Position numbers and translations under genes: made by a program. A stretch of DNA of 64,000 nt from Hydrogenophaga sp. RAC07 (lineage in GTDB: Bacteria > Pseudomonadota > Gammaproteobacteria > Burkholderiales > Burkholderiaceae_C), in the NCBI RefSeq assembly GCF_001713375.1, contig NZ_CP016449.1, positions 1,550,001 to 1,614,000 on the forward strand. Reading direction: 5' to 3'. The notes under the pieces are model-generated. The model had not been told where the DNA came from and searched no databases. It saw only the letters and a list, made by a program, of their open reading frames with translations. The first letter of the stretch is position 1, and every line of letters starts with the position of its first letter. Below are positions 1 through 8,865 of the stretch, piece after piece.

Positions 1-466
1 CGTCACCGGCGTCGGCTGCCAGCGTGATCGGGCCGATGGGCGCCGAGTGGTCGTATGCCTTGCCGATGCACCACGGGCGGCCCTGCTTCTTCATCTCGCC
101 TTGCAGGTCACGGCGCGTCATGTCCAGGCCCACGGCGTAACCGTAGATGTGTTTCGCAGCGTCGGCCGCCTTGATGTTTTTGCCGACAGTGCCGATGGCC
201 ACCACCAGCTCGATCTCGTGGTGCAGGTTGTTGGTGAGGCTGGGGTAGGGTGTGCTGGCGGTCTGGCCCGGCTCGGCCACCACGACGGTGTCGGCCGGCT
301 TCAAAAAGAAGAAGGGTGGCTCGCGGCCGGTGAAGCCCATCTCTTTCGCGTGCTCTTCGTAGTTGCGGCCCACGCAGTAGATGCGGTGAACCGGAAAGCG
401 CTCGGTGCTGCCGACCACGGGTACGGAGACGGTGGCGGGCGGGGTGAAGGCATAGTGCTCGGACAT
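1..466 (-). CDS. Fumarylacetoacetate hydrolase (FAH) family protein, 3' part beyond the window
   Basis: About 155 residues are readable from an ATG at 464-466; the gene continues past position 1, so the C-terminus is missing. The N-terminal part has the FAH-fold landmarks VGRNY (residues 32-36), HHEIELV (82-88, with E84 and E86 as likely metal ligands) and LDMTRRDLQ. The family hydrolyses C-C bonds in acylpyruvates such as fumarylpyruvate or fumarylacetoacetate, ending aromatic ring-cleavage routes; the LDMTRRDLQ stretch reminds me of fumarylpyruvate hydrolases. It lies 45 bp downstream of the ferredoxin gene in the same direction, so it is probably the fourth gene of the Rieske oxygenase operon. 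The family call is firm; the substrate is inferred from context only. Confidence 0.85.
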   Translation of the reverse strand, partial: MSEHYAFTPPATVSVPVVGSTERFPVHRIYCVGRNYEEHAKEMGFTGREPPFFFLKPADTVVVAEPGQTASTPYPSLTNNLHHEIELVVAIGTVGKNIKAADAAKHIYGYAVGLDMTRRDLQGEMKKQGRPWCIGKAYDHSAPIGPITLAADAGD

Positions 467-511
467 GGTGTGTGGGCTGGGTTGGATGGAATGGGCGCGG
501 TCAGTGTGCCA

Positions 512-835
512 TCAGTGCTGTGAAGCCGGCAGGCGCACCACCAGGCCATCGAGCTCGGCGGTGAGGCGCACCTGGCAGCTCAGGCGGCTCTGCGGCACCA
601 CCGGGCTGGAGGCGAAGTCGAGCATGTCGAGCTCGTCGGGCACAGGCGGGGGCAGCAGATCGGACCACGGGGCGTCGATCATCACGTGGCAGGTGGCGCA
701 GGTGAGGCTGCCGCCGCAGTCGGCCTCGATGCCCTTGACATCGGCGTCCACTGCGGCCTTCATGAGGCTGTCGCCCGGGCGGGCCTGGATGTCTTGCTGC
801 GTCTGGTCGGGGTGGATGAAGCGGATGGAGATCAT
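512..835 (-). CDS. [2Fe-2S] ferredoxin, adrenodoxin/ISC type
   Basis: A 107-residue soluble ferredoxin. The cluster ligands are visible as C40, C46 and C49 in CGGSLTCATC, with the fourth at C87 (LSCQV). This C-x5-C-x2-C...C spacing belongs to the vertebrate-type/adrenodoxin group that feeds electrons to oxygenases and P450s. It follows the glutamine-synthetase-like gene by 9 bp and precedes the FAH-family gene. It is therefore probably the electron donor of the Rieske oxygenase two genes upstream. No matching reductase is visible inside the window; it may lie to the left. Confidence 0.9.
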   Translation of the reverse strand: MISIRFIHPDQTQQDIQARPGDSLMKAAVDADVKGIEADCGGSLTCATCHVMIDAPWSDLLPPPVPDELDMLDFASSPVVPQSRLSCQVRLTAELDGLVVRLPASQH

Positions 836-844
836 GGCTGTGTT

Positions 845-2323
845 TCAAGTGCGGGCGAAATACTCGCGGCATTCAAAGTCGGTCTTGTCCTCGGCCAGCG
901 CATGGCGCTCGATCTCGCTGCGTTTGACGCGGCAGAAATGGTGCACCACCTCCTGGCCGAGGCCCTTGCACAAGGCCGCGTCGGCTTCCAGCGCCTGCAG
1001 ACCTTCGGACAACGAGGTCGGTATTTTCTCGCTGCCGTCGGCGTAGGGCGTTTCACTGGCGGGTGGCGGCTGCAGCCGCTGATGCAGACCGTCAAGCCCG
1101 GCGTGGATCTGTGCGGCCATGTAGAGATACGGATTGGCCGCAGGTTCGCCAATGCGGTTCTCGATGCGCGTGGCCTGGTCACCCGCACCACCCACCACGC
1201 GCAGCATGGCGCCCCGGTTGTCGCGCCCCCAGAGCACGGCTTGCGGCGCCAGCGCGTTGGGACGAAAGCGCGCGAAGCCGTTGATGGTGGGCGTGCACAG
1301 CGGGGTCATGCCGCGCGCGTGCGCCAGCAGGCCGGCAAGCCAGTGGCTGGCCACGTCCGACAAGGTGTGCCGCGCGTCCAGCGGCGTGGTGTCGGGTGCG
1401 GGAGCGTCGCGCATGCAGGCGTTGCGCCCGGTCTTCAGGTCGACCAGTGACTGGTGCAGGTGCCAGCCGCTGGACATGATGTGCGGAAACGGCGGACGGC
1501 ACATGAAGGTGGCGTGGTAGCCCGCGCGGCGCAGCGCCTGCCGCACGCCATTGCGAAACAGCACCATCTGGTCGGCTGCGGTCAGCGCGTCGGTGGCGTC
1601 GAACACGGCCTCCACCTGGCTCGGACCGAGTTCGATTTCCAGCGATTGCAGCGGCAGGCCCAGCGCCTGCGCAGTGCGCTGCACGATGCGCAGCGGCTCG
1701 TCGCTCATGTCCACCATGGCCTCGGCCTGCAGGTTGTAGCCGGGGTGGATCATCTCCACCGTGGGCGGCAGGCCGGGCCATCCAGCCAGCTCGGGGTCGA
1801 GCTGGGGCCGCGTGTCGGTGATGCGGTAAATGTGGAACTCGACCTCCAGCCCGGTCTTCAGGCCATGGCCCGCTTCACCCAGTCGGGCCAGTGCGTTCTG
1901 CAACACGCGCCGGGTGTCCAGCGGCACCGGCGTGCCGTCGGCAAACCAGGGCTGGCAGCGCAGCCAGCCGGTGTGGGGTGCCCAGGGCAGCTCGGTGAAG
2001 CTCTCGGGGTCGGGCAGCAACATGAGGTTGGCCGCACCGGCAAAGCCGGGCAGGTCGTCGGCGCCACCGGGTTCGAACACTTTCCATGCGGTGCGGTCGC
2101 CCGTGTCCTTGAGCATGAGCGTGCCCACCATGCCCACACCGCCCTGCAACGCGTGCATGGCGGCCGTGGCGGTGAGGGTTTTGCCGCGCAGCATGCCGTG
2201 GGTGTCGCACCAGCCCATGCGCACGAGTTCGACGCCGCTGGCTTCGATGCGCTTGACCAGGCGCACGCAGGCGGCCTCGCGGGCGGCGGTGTGGATGCCG
2301 CAGCGTTCGGCGAAACGGGTCAT
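845..2323 (-). CDS. Glutamine synthetase family protein (probable gamma-glutamyl-amide ligase)
   Basis: 492 residues with the glutamine synthetase catalytic barrel: EVEF (residues 160-163, metal ligands), SSGWHLHQSL (283-292, matching the GS 'GSG.H.H.SL' signature) and ENRIGEPAANPYLY (388-401). It is not the housekeeping GlnA: the sequence diverges and it sits in a catabolic operon. Relatives in this family attach glutamate to amines (polyamine, alkylamine or arylamine glutamylation). The start ATG overlaps the stop of the Rieske oxygenase gene (ATGA at 2320-2323), so translation is coupled. Known parallels are the GS-like proteins of aniline and sulfanilate oxygenation loci. I infer ATP-dependent glutamylation of an amine substrate of the neighbouring oxygenase; the substrate is unknown. 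Confidence 0.85.
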   Translation of the reverse strand: MTRFAERCGIHTAAREAACVRLVKRIEASGVELVRMGWCDTHGMLRGKTLTATAAMHALQGGVGMVGTLMLKDTGDRTAWKVFEPGGADDLPGFAGAANLMLLPDPESFTELPWAPHTGWLRCQPWFADGTPVPLDTRRVLQNALARLGEAGHGLKTGLEVEFHIYRITDTRPQLDPELAGWPGLPPTVEMIHPGYNLQAEAMVDMSDEPLRIVQRTAQALGLPLQSLEIELGPSQVEAVFDATDALTAADQMVLFRNGVRQALRRAGYHATFMCRPPFPHIMSSGWHLHQSLVDLKTGRNACMRDAPAPDTTPLDARHTLSDVASHWLAGLLAHARGMTPLCTPTINGFARFRPNALAPQAVLWGRDNRGAMLRVVGGAGDQATRIENRIGEPAANPYLYMAAQIHAGLDGLHQRLQPPPASETPYADGSEKIPTSLSEGLQALEADAALCKGLGQEVVHHFCRVKRSEIERHALAEDKTDFECREYFART

Positions 2324-3693
2324 TTCGCCGCCACGGTTTCACCAGCGACGTGGTGCCACGGCGCGCCTTCACGTTTGGCCCGCACCGCGTCTTGCCACCA
2401 GGCTTGCCAGCCCTGCGACGGTGCGATGCCGTCCACGGTGTCGGGGCCGCCGATCTGCTCGTGCAAAGCCGGGTCTGCAATGCCCGGGGCGGAGCCACCT
2501 TGCTCCACCGTGTCGATGGCTTGCTGGAGCATGCGCCGGTTCGCCATGATCACTTTGTCGGTGGTGCCCAGGTGCTCACGCGTGCGGTCCTGAATGGCGC
2601 CCATGCTCTCGCAGGCCCACTGGTCGTGCACGTTGATGTCGTCTTCACCCATGCCCAGGTAGGTGCGGGTCTGCTGTTCTTGCGCGTTGAAACCCCAGTT
2701 GTTGTGGCGCCCGGTCTTCGGTTGGTAGTCGGGCAGGGTCACGGCGGCCAGGCGCGGCTTGCGCATGGCGTCCTTGTCCACCGGGGCGGTGAAGCTGGTG
2801 AAGAAGGCGAACCAGTAGTTGTGGGTGTCGTCCACCGGCACGTGCATCTGCGTGATCGTCATGGTCTCGGAGAGCGGGATCACGAAGGTCTGCGGGAACA
2901 CGGCGTTGGTCACGCGCACATGCGTGAGCTCGTCCGTCATGGGGCGCAGCGCGGTGAGCTGCAGGCCGTGGGGTTTGGCTTCGAATGTGATCTGCGGCTG
3001 GCCGAATTCGCGCATCACACGCGTCATGGGCCAGCGCTCGCCAGCCACGTCGCCCGCACTCGCGCCACGAAACTGTTTGCCGTAGCTGTCGTCCAGTGAA
3101 GCGTCGTTGAAGAACCGGTGCAGGTACGAGGCGTGCGCCGGGTCGATGCCCACCTCGAACGACTGCAGCCAGTTGCAGTTCCACAGACCCTTGAACGCGA
3201 AGGTGTGCGAGGCCGGGGCGTTGAAGCAGTCGAGTGCAGGGAAGGGCGGTGGAGTCTGGTCTTCGGGGCCGAACCAGCCGAACAGCACGCCGCTCTTTTG
3301 CACCAGCGGGTAGCTGCGCTGTTGGATCCGGGTGCACAGCGTGCTGCCGGCGGGCTCACCCGGGGTCTCGATGCACTGGCCGGTGGTGTCGAACTTCCAG
3401 CCGTGAAACGGGCAGCGCAGGCCATCACCTTCGTTGCGGCCAAAGGCGAGGTCGGCACCGCGGTGCGGGCAGTCGCGATCGAGCAGGCCGTAGGTGCCTT
3501 GCGCATCACGGAACAGCACGAAGTCCTGCCCGAGCACGCGCACGGCCTTGACGGGGCGAACCGCCATGGCCGGGTCCAGCGCGGGATCGAACTCGTCGAG
3601 CAGGGCGACCGGTTGCCAGTAGCGGCGCAGCAGTTCACCCCCGGGGGTGCGGGGCCCGACCTGGGTCAGGCGCTGGTTGAGTTCGGCTTTCAT
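2320..3693 (-). CDS. Rieske non-haem iron oxygenase, alpha subunit (phthalate-dioxygenase-like)
   Basis: 457 residues. The N-terminal Rieske domain has C75-x-H77 and C94-x2-H97 (CPHRGAD...RCPFHGW, with 16 residues between the pairs), the usual [2Fe-2S] ligand set. The catalytic domain has D184, H187 and H192 (GIDPAHASYLH) as the bridging Asp and mononuclear iron ligands. Length and the absence of a beta subunit fit the phthalate-dioxygenase/demethylase-like alpha-only group, which hydroxylates rings or removes O- or N-alkyl groups. It is the first gene of a minus-strand operon with a GS-like ligase, a ferredoxin and an FAH hydrolase. It is divergent from a GntR regulator 65 bp away. The substrate is not determinable from sequence; an arylamine or other amine is the best inference. 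Confidence 0.9.
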   Translation of the reverse strand: MKAELNQRLTQVGPRTPGGELLRRYWQPVALLDEFDPALDPAMAVRPVKAVRVLGQDFVLFRDAQGTYGLLDRDCPHRGADLAFGRNEGDGLRCPFHGWKFDTTGQCIETPGEPAGSTLCTRIQQRSYPLVQKSGVLFGWFGPEDQTPPPFPALDCFNAPASHTFAFKGLWNCNWLQSFEVGIDPAHASYLHRFFNDASLDDSYGKQFRGASAGDVAGERWPMTRVMREFGQPQITFEAKPHGLQLTALRPMTDELTHVRVTNAVFPQTFVIPLSETMTITQMHVPVDDTHNYWFAFFTSFTAPVDKDAMRKPRLAAVTLPDYQPKTGRHNNWGFNAQEQQTRTYLGMGEDDINVHDQWACESMGAIQDRTREHLGTTDKVIMANRRMLQQAIDTVEQGGSAPGIADPALHEQIGGPDTVDGIAPSQGWQAWWQDAVRAKREGAPWHHVAGETVAAK

Positions 3694-3758
3694 GGGGGCT
3701 CCGGTGGGTGCGGTTCAAACGGTATCCCGTTTATATTTTTCAGTGTACAGTTTGCGGC
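3694..3758. promoter_or_regulatory. Divergent promoter/operator region between oxygenase operon and GntR gene
   Basis: The 65-bp gap contains a perfect inverted repeat AAACGG-TATC-CCGTTT (3717-3732) and, 11 bp further, the palindrome TGTACA (3744-3749) inside CAGTGTACAG. An AT-rich tract (TTTATATTTTT) lies between them and could hold a -10 element. GntR regulators of the FCD group usually bind short palindromes in such divergent gaps, so autoregulation plus control of the oxygenase operon is likely. The binding itself is inferred. Confidence 0.5.
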
Positions 3759-4478
3759 ATGAGCCTGCAAGACACCGTTTTGATGCAACTGCGCGACCTG
3801 ATCCTGAGTGGCCAGTTCGAACCCGGGCACCGCCTGGCCGAGCAGCAACTCGCGGAGCGGCTCGGTGCCTCGCGCACCCCCGTGCGCGCCGCGCTCGTCA
3901 CGCTGGAGCAGGAGGGTCTGGTCGAAGCCAACGAGACCGGCAAGTACCTGGTGCGCCAGTTCACCGCGCAAGAAGTGACCGACGCCATTGCCGTACGCGG
4001 CCACCTTGAAGGCATGGCCGCGCGGCTGGTGGCGGAGCATGGCGTGTCGCGCCAGTTGCAGGGTCAGCTGCAGGCCTGTCTGGACGAAGGCGACCGGCTG
4101 CTGGCCAACAGCCCGCTGACCATCGAGAGCTACGCAGCCTATGCGGTGATGAACGACCGGTTTCACGCGCTGCTGCTCGAAGCCTGCGGCAACCGTGCCC
4201 TGCAACGCGCCGTCGCCCTCAACGACAAGCTGCCGTTCGCGCCGGCCTCGGCCATGTTGCCCATGCAGGGCACGGTGGCACTCGACCGCGACTGGATGCT
4301 CTACGCGCACCGCCAGCACCACATGCTGTTCGCCGCGCTCCTGCGTGGCGAAGGTGCACGCGCCCAGGCGCTGGCGGTGGAGCACACCGAGGTGGCGCAG
4401 ATGAACATGCGCCTGGCGCTGGAGCGGCGCGCGGAGTCCGAACGTGTGATGCCGGTCATGCGGCTTGTCGTCGGCTGA
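3759..4478 (+). CDS. GntR family transcriptional regulator, FCD/FadR-type
   Basis: 239 residues from the ATG at 3759; a GTG 51 bp upstream would add residues without domain similarity and run through the operator. The N-terminal winged helix-turn-helix has the GntR signature [12 protein letters not shown] (35-46), followed by a helical FCD ligand-binding domain (about 80-215). It is divergent from the Rieske oxygenase operon and most likely senses that pathway's substrate or an intermediate. The palindromes in the shared upstream region are candidate operators. Confidence 0.88.
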   Translation: MSLQDTVLMQLRDLILSGQFEPGHRLAEQQLAERLGASRTPVRAALVTLEQEGLVEANETGKYLVRQFTAQEVTDAIAVRGHLEGMAARLVAEHGVSRQLQGQLQACLDEGDRLLANSPLTIESYAAYAVMNDRFHALLLEACGNRALQRAVALNDKLPFAPASAMLPMQGTVALDRDWMLYAHRQHHMLFAALLRGEGARAQALAVEHTEVAQMNMRLALERRAESERVMPVMRLVVG

Positions 4479-4507
4479 GGACACGGCCGCGGTGTATCGT
4501 CCCGGGC

Positions 4508-6073
4508 ATGTCGCCCACCGCTGAAACAGCTCTCTCCCCCGGTCTCACGCTGCGGCGCGTGGCCATCGACACGTACCACGAGAACGTGGCCTACCTGCAC
4601 CGCGACTGCGAGGTGGTGCGGGCCGAAGGCTTCCAGGCCTTGTCCAAGGTGGAGGTCAGGGCCAATGGCCGGCGCATCCTGGCCACGCTCAATGTGGTGG
4701 ACGACAGCAGCATCGTGGGATGCAACGAGATCGGCGTGTCCGAGGACGCCTTTGCCCGGCTGGAAGTTGCCGGGGGGCACCCCGCCTCGGTGTCGCCGGC
4801 CGAGCCGCCCGAGTCGATTCCGGCGTTGTTTCGCAAGATCAACGGCGAGCGGCTGGGCCGCGACGACTTCCGCCACATCATTCGCGACATCGCCGAGCTG
4901 CGCTATTCCAAGATCGAACTCACCGCTTTTATGGTGGCCTGCAACCGCAGCGAGCTCGACCGCGAGGAGGTCTGCTTTCTGACCGAAGCCATGGTGGCCA
5001 GCGGCCGGCGGCTCGATTGGAACGAGCCGCTGGTGGTCGACAAACACTGCATCGGCGGCATCCCGGGCAACCGCACCTCGATGCTGGTCGTGCCCATCGT
5101 CGCGGCCCACGGGCTGGTGTTTCCCAAGACCTCGTCGCGCGCCATCACCTCGCCCGCCGGCACCGCCGACACCATGGAAGTGCTGGCCAATGTGGAGCTG
5201 CCGTTCGATCAGCTCACCGGCATCGTGCGCCAGCACCACGGTTGCCTGGCCTGGGGCGGCACCGCCCAGCTCTCGCCGGCCGACGACGTGCTGATCTCGG
5301 TGGAGCGCCCGCTGTCCATCGACTCGCCCGGGCAGATGGTGGCCTCCATCCTGTCCAAGAAGATCGCCGCCGGTGCGACCCACCTCGTGCTCGACATTCC
5401 CATCGGCCCCACGGCCAAGGTGCGGTCCATGCCCGAGGCGCAACGCCTGCGCCGCCTGTTCGAATACGTGGCGCAGCGCCTGCACCTGTCGCTCGATGTG
5501 GTGATCACCGACGGCCGCCAGCCGGTAGGCCGTGGCGTGGGCCCGGTGCTCGAAGCGCGCGACGTGATGCAGGTGCTGGAAAACGACCCGCGCGCGCCCG
5601 ACGACCTGCGCCAGAAATCGCTGCGGCTCGCGGGCCGCCTGATCGAATGCAGCCCCGACGTGCGCGGTGGTGATGGCTTTCGCATCGCGCGCGACATCCT
5701 CGACTCGGGCCGTGCGCTGGCGCAGATGCAGGCCATCGTGCAGGCACAGGGCGACCGGGGTTTTGACCACCACCACCCCGACTTGGGCGCGCTCACACTG
5801 GCGGTGAGGGCGCCAGCCGCCGGTGTGGTCACCGGCATCGACAACCTGCAGATCGCGCAGATTGCCCGCCTGGCCGGCGCGCCCAAGGTGCGGGGCGCGG
5901 GTGTGGACCTGTGCGTCAAACTCGGCGAGCCGGTGGCCGCGGGTGAGGTGCTCTACAGCGTGTACGCCAGCTACCCGGCCGATCTGGAATTCGCGCGTCA
6001 GGCCAGCGAGCGCGCCAGCGGTTTCAGCCTGGGCACCGCCGCCGAGGTGCCCCATGTTTTTGTGGAGTTCTGA
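4508..6073 (+). CDS. Thymidine/AMP phosphorylase family protein (long, archaeal-type form)
   Basis: 521 residues, longer than DeoA-type thymidine phosphorylases (about 440) and like the AMP phosphorylase form, which has an extra N-terminal domain (here about 1-95). The core shows [13 protein letters not shown] (179-191), a substrate/phosphate-binding loop, and [17 protein letters not shown] (210-226), the phosphorylase family signature. In archaea this form cleaves AMP with phosphate to adenine and ribose 1,5-bisphosphate. Its stop codon overlaps the start of a PRPP-synthetase-family gene (TGATG), suggesting the two act in one ribose-phosphate/nucleotide salvage step. Whether the substrate is a nucleoside or a nucleoside monophosphate cannot be decided here. 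Confidence 0.88.
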   Translation: MSPTAETALSPGLTLRRVAIDTYHENVAYLHRDCEVVRAEGFQALSKVEVRANGRRILATLNVVDDSSIVGCNEIGVSEDAFARLEVAGGHPASVSPAEPPESIPALFRKINGERLGRDDFRHIIRDIAELRYSKIELTAFMVACNRSELDREEVCFLTEAMVASGRRLDWNEPLVVDKHCIGGIPGNRTSMLVVPIVAAHGLVFPKTSSRAITSPAGTADTMEVLANVELPFDQLTGIVRQHHGCLAWGGTAQLSPADDVLISVERPLSIDSPGQMVASILSKKIAAGATHLVLDIPIGPTAKVRSMPEAQRLRRLFEYVAQRLHLSLDVVITDGRQPVGRGVGPVLEARDVMQVLENDPRAPDDLRQKSLRLAGRLIECSPDVRGGDGFRIARDILDSGRALAQMQAIVQAQGDRGFDHHHPDLGALTLAVRAPAAGVVTGIDNLQIAQIARLAGAPKVRGAGVDLCVKLGEPVAAGEVLYSVYASYPADLEFARQASERASGFSLGTAAEVPHVFVEF

Positions 6074-6975
6074 TGTCCCTTTCAAGCAAACTCGCTGCGG
6101 GTTGTGTGCTGTGTTTCGACGATGAAGCGGCGCTGGCCGGCCAGGCCGCCAGCGCCCTCGGCATGGCCCTGGCCGTGGTGGAGAGACACCGTTTTCCCGA
6201 CGGTGAGACGCGCCTGCGCCTGCCCGCCGAGCTGCCCGCGCGCGTAGTGCTCTGGCGCGGTCTGCAGCAGCCCAACGAAAAACTCGTGGAGGTGTTGCTG
6301 GCCGCGCAAACCGCCCGCACGCTGGGTGCGCAGCACCTCACGCTGGTTTCGCCCTACCTGGCCTACATGCGCCAGGACATCGCTTTCAACCCCGGCGAGG
6401 CCATCAGCCAGCGCATCGTGGGCGGTTTCCTGGCCGGGTTGTTCGACGCCATCATCACCATCGACCCGCACCTGCACCGCGTGGCCACGCTGCATGAAGC
6501 GATGCCGGTGAAGGACGCGATCGCGCTCAGCGGCGCGCCGCTGCTGGCCGACCACATTGCCACCCAGCGCCAGAACCCGCTGCTGATGGGGCCGGATGAA
6601 GAGGCGCTGCAATGGGTGGCGCTGGCCGCTGCACGCCATGGCTGGGACCATGCCGTGTGCCGCAAGACGCGCCATGGCGACCGGGACGTGGACATCGTGC
6701 TGCCCGAACTGCCGGTGGCGGGCCGCGCGGTGGTGCTCATGGACGATGTGGCGAGTTCCGGCCACACGCTGGCGCGCGCAGCCGTGAAGCTGCGCGCGGC
6801 GGGTGCGGCTTCGGTCGACGTGGCAGTGACCCATGCACTGTTTGCCCAGGGCGCGGTGCAACTGGTGCGCAGCTCGGGTGTGGGTGAAATCTGGAGCACC
6901 GACTGCATCCCGCATGCCTCCAATGCCGTGAGCATCGTTCCCGAGGTCGTGGCCGCGCTGCAGGGCATCCGCTAG
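6073..6975 (+). CDS. Ribose-phosphate pyrophosphokinase (PRPP synthetase) family protein
   Basis: 300 residues. Family landmarks are FPDGE (41-45), YMRQDIAFNPGE (98-109), DPHLHR (131-136) and a PRPP-loop DDVASSGHT (224-232; the usual form is DDxxxTGGT-like). A short catalytic-loop equivalent, RKTRHGDRDVDI (197-208), is present. The housekeeping Prs is normally near ispE and a ribosomal protein gene; this copy is divergent and coupled to the phosphorylase-family gene through a TGATG overlap. It may convert a ribose phosphate to PRPP or run in the reverse direction for salvage; the precise reaction is inferred. Confidence 0.85.
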   Translation: MSLSSKLAAGCVLCFDDEAALAGQAASALGMALAVVERHRFPDGETRLRLPAELPARVVLWRGLQQPNEKLVEVLLAAQTARTLGAQHLTLVSPYLAYMRQDIAFNPGEAISQRIVGGFLAGLFDAIITIDPHLHRVATLHEAMPVKDAIALSGAPLLADHIATQRQNPLLMGPDEEALQWVALAAARHGWDHAVCRKTRHGDRDVDIVLPELPVAGRAVVLMDDVASSGHTLARAAVKLRAAGAASVDVAVTHALFAQGAVQLVRSSGVGEIWSTDCIPHASNAVSIVPEVVAALQGIR

Positions 6976-7072
6976 ACAGTTGCTGCGTTGAGGTTGCTCA
7001 ACGCCGGATGCGAAGCGCTGCCTAGACTGGCCTTGCAGGGGCGAGACCCCTGGTTGCTCCAAGGAGACTCTC

Positions 7073-7555
7073 ATGCGCACCGTGCTGTCATGTGCCCTCA
7101 CGCTGTTGGTGTCATCCGGGCTGACCGCCTGTTATGTCGTGCCCGAACGCCAGGCCGACGGGCAGGTGATCTACCAGCACTACCCCCTGCCGCCGGTGGG
7201 TACGGTGGTGCCGCCGCGCGCGGCTGTACTGCCCGGTGGTGCGGCCGCGCCTGCCAACCTGCCGGCGCGCCTTTACCCGGTCAACGACATCGCCACCTCC
7301 ACCGGCATCGTCACCGGATCGGTCACCAACATGATGACCGGCAAGGGGGTCTTCAACGTCTCCTACATGGGTGAGGTGCTCACCGGTGAGGCCACCCGTC
7401 TGTCCAACGACGAGCGACGCGGGGTGGCCAGCGCGTTCAGTCCGAAGGGCATGTACATGTCGTGCGAATACCAGATGAACACGCCCTACCAGGGCGCGGG
7501 GACCTGCACGTTTTCCAACGGCGCGGCCTACCGCATCCACATCGGTGGCAACTGA
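7073..7555 (+). CDS. Putative outer-membrane or periplasmic lipoprotein, unknown function
   Basis: 160 residues with a signal peptide ending in the lipobox LTAC (lipidated C20). A Pro/Val/Ala-rich linker follows (about 25-75), then a compact C-terminal domain (about 80-160) rich in Gly, Thr and Tyr, with cysteines at CEYQ and CTFSN that could form a disulphide. A ribosome-binding site (CCAAGGAGACTCTC) precedes the ATG. I do not recognise the family. It stands alone between the PRPP-synthetase-like gene and the Old Yellow Enzyme gene. Confidence 0.75.
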   Translation: MRTVLSCALTLLVSSGLTACYVVPERQADGQVIYQHYPLPPVGTVVPPRAAVLPGGAAAPANLPARLYPVNDIATSTGIVTGSVTNMMTGKGVFNVSYMGEVLTGEATRLSNDERRGVASAFSPKGMYMSCEYQMNTPYQGAGTCTFSNGAAYRIHIGGN

Positions 7556-7712
7556 GCGGTCCGGGGGCTGCCACGCGTGCGGCGCCAGGGTTCTTGTGCC
7601 TTCGAATGGCCGTGCGGCTGGCGGGTTATGAGGCGGCGCCCGGCGCGAGCGCCCGGGGAAGGGGGAATACTCGGGTTTTCCCTTTGTCACTTCCACGGAC
7701 CGCACCGCTCGC

Positions 7713-8822
7713 ATGACCACCACCTCGCTGTTTTCTCCGTTCACCGCCGGCCAGCTCTCGCTGGCCAACCGCATCGTCATGGCGCCGCTCACGCGCAACC
7801 GCGCGCCCAACGCCGTGCCCACGCCGCTCATGGCCACCTACTACCAGCAGCGCGCCAGCGCCGGCCTGCTCATCACCGAAGCCACCGCCATCAGCCACCA
7901 GGGCCAGGGCTACGCCGATGTGCCCGGGCTGTACGCCCCTGAGCAAATCGCCGGCTGGAAAGCCGTCACCGCTGCGGTGCACGCCGCGGGCGGCAAGATC
8001 GTGACTCAGCTCTGGCACGTGGGCCGTGTGTCGCACATCGACCTGCAGCCCAATGGCGCTTCGCCTGTGGCGCCCTCGGCCATTGCGGCCAAGACCAAGA
8101 CCGTGCTGCTCAAGGACGGCGCGCCCGTGTTCGTGGAGACCTCGGTACCCCGTGCGCTGGAGACCAGCGAGCTGCCGGGCGTCGTGAACGACTACCGCAA
8201 GGCTGCGCTGGCCGCCATCGAAGCCGGTTTTGACGGTGTGGAGATCCACGCGGCCAATGGCTACCTGATCGACCAGTTCCTCAAGACCGGCAGCAACCAG
8301 CGCACCGACGCCTACGGTGGCAGCATCGAGAACCGGGCGCGCCTGCTGGTGGAAGTGGTCCAGGCCGTGACCGACGCCATCGGCGCGGGCCGCACCGGCA
8401 TTCGCCTTTCGCCTGTGACCCCGGCCAACGACGTGATCGATGCCGATCCGCAGCCGCTGTTCACCCACGTGATGAAAGAACTGGCGAAGTTCGACCTGGC
8501 CTATGTGCACTTCATCGAAGGCGCCACCGGCGGCCCGCGCGAGCTGGCCGACCGACCGTTCGACTATGACGCCTTGCGCACGGCGTACCACGCAGCGGGC
8601 GGCAAGGCGGCCTGGATGGTCAACAACGGCTACGACCTGCCGATGGCCAAGGATGCGGTGAACGACGGCGCCGACCTGGTGGCCTTCGGCAAGACCTACA
8701 TTGCCAACCCCGATCTGGTGGCGCGCCTGAAGCAAGGTGGCCCGTTCAACGAGCCCGACAACAAGACCTTCTACGGCGGTGGCGCCGAGGGCTATACCGA
8801 CTACCCCGCACTGGCGGCCTGA
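7713..8822 (+). CDS. nemA: Alkene reductase, Old Yellow Enzyme family (NemA-like)
   Basis: 369 residues covering a complete FMN-binding TIM barrel. Landmarks are NRIVMAPLTRNRA near the N-terminus, QLWHVGRVS, EIHAANGYLIDQFL and TDAYGGSIENRARLLVEVV, the standard OYE signature with the substrate-binding H-x2-N pair (HAAN). The family reduces activated C=C bonds (enones, maleimides) and some nitro compounds using NADPH. The gene is monocistronic: a 157-bp gap precedes it and it converges with the lipoprotein gene downstream. Confidence 0.92.
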   Translation: MTTTSLFSPFTAGQLSLANRIVMAPLTRNRAPNAVPTPLMATYYQQRASAGLLITEATAISHQGQGYADVPGLYAPEQIAGWKAVTAAVHAAGGKIVTQLWHVGRVSHIDLQPNGASPVAPSAIAAKTKTVLLKDGAPVFVETSVPRALETSELPGVVNDYRKAALAAIEAGFDGVEIHAANGYLIDQFLKTGSNQRTDAYGGSIENRARLLVEVVQAVTDAIGAGRTGIRLSPVTPANDVIDADPQPLFTHVMKELAKFDLAYVHFIEGATGGPRELADRPFDYDALRTAYHAAGGKAAWMVNNGYDLPMAKDAVNDGADLVAFGKTYIANPDLVARLKQGGPFNEPDNKTFYGGGAEGYTDYPALAA

Positions 8823-8827
8823 CGCAC

Positions 8828-8854
8828 CATGCACCGCCACAGCATTGGTGCATG
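8828..8854. terminator. Hairpin between convergent genes, possible terminator
   Basis: CATGCACC (8828-8835) pairs perfectly with GGTGCATG (8847-8854) around an 11-nt loop, in the 43-bp gap between two converging genes. No strong T-tract follows on either strand, so termination efficiency is uncertain. Confidence 0.4.
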
Positions 8855-8865
8855 TGCCATTGGGT

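Noticed and set aside
4301..6085. A 594-codon open frame antisense to the phosphorylase-family gene
   Set aside because: Long antisense frames are common in GC-rich DNA; its translation is His/Gly/Arg-rich without fold-like pattern, while the plus-strand frame has clear family motifs.
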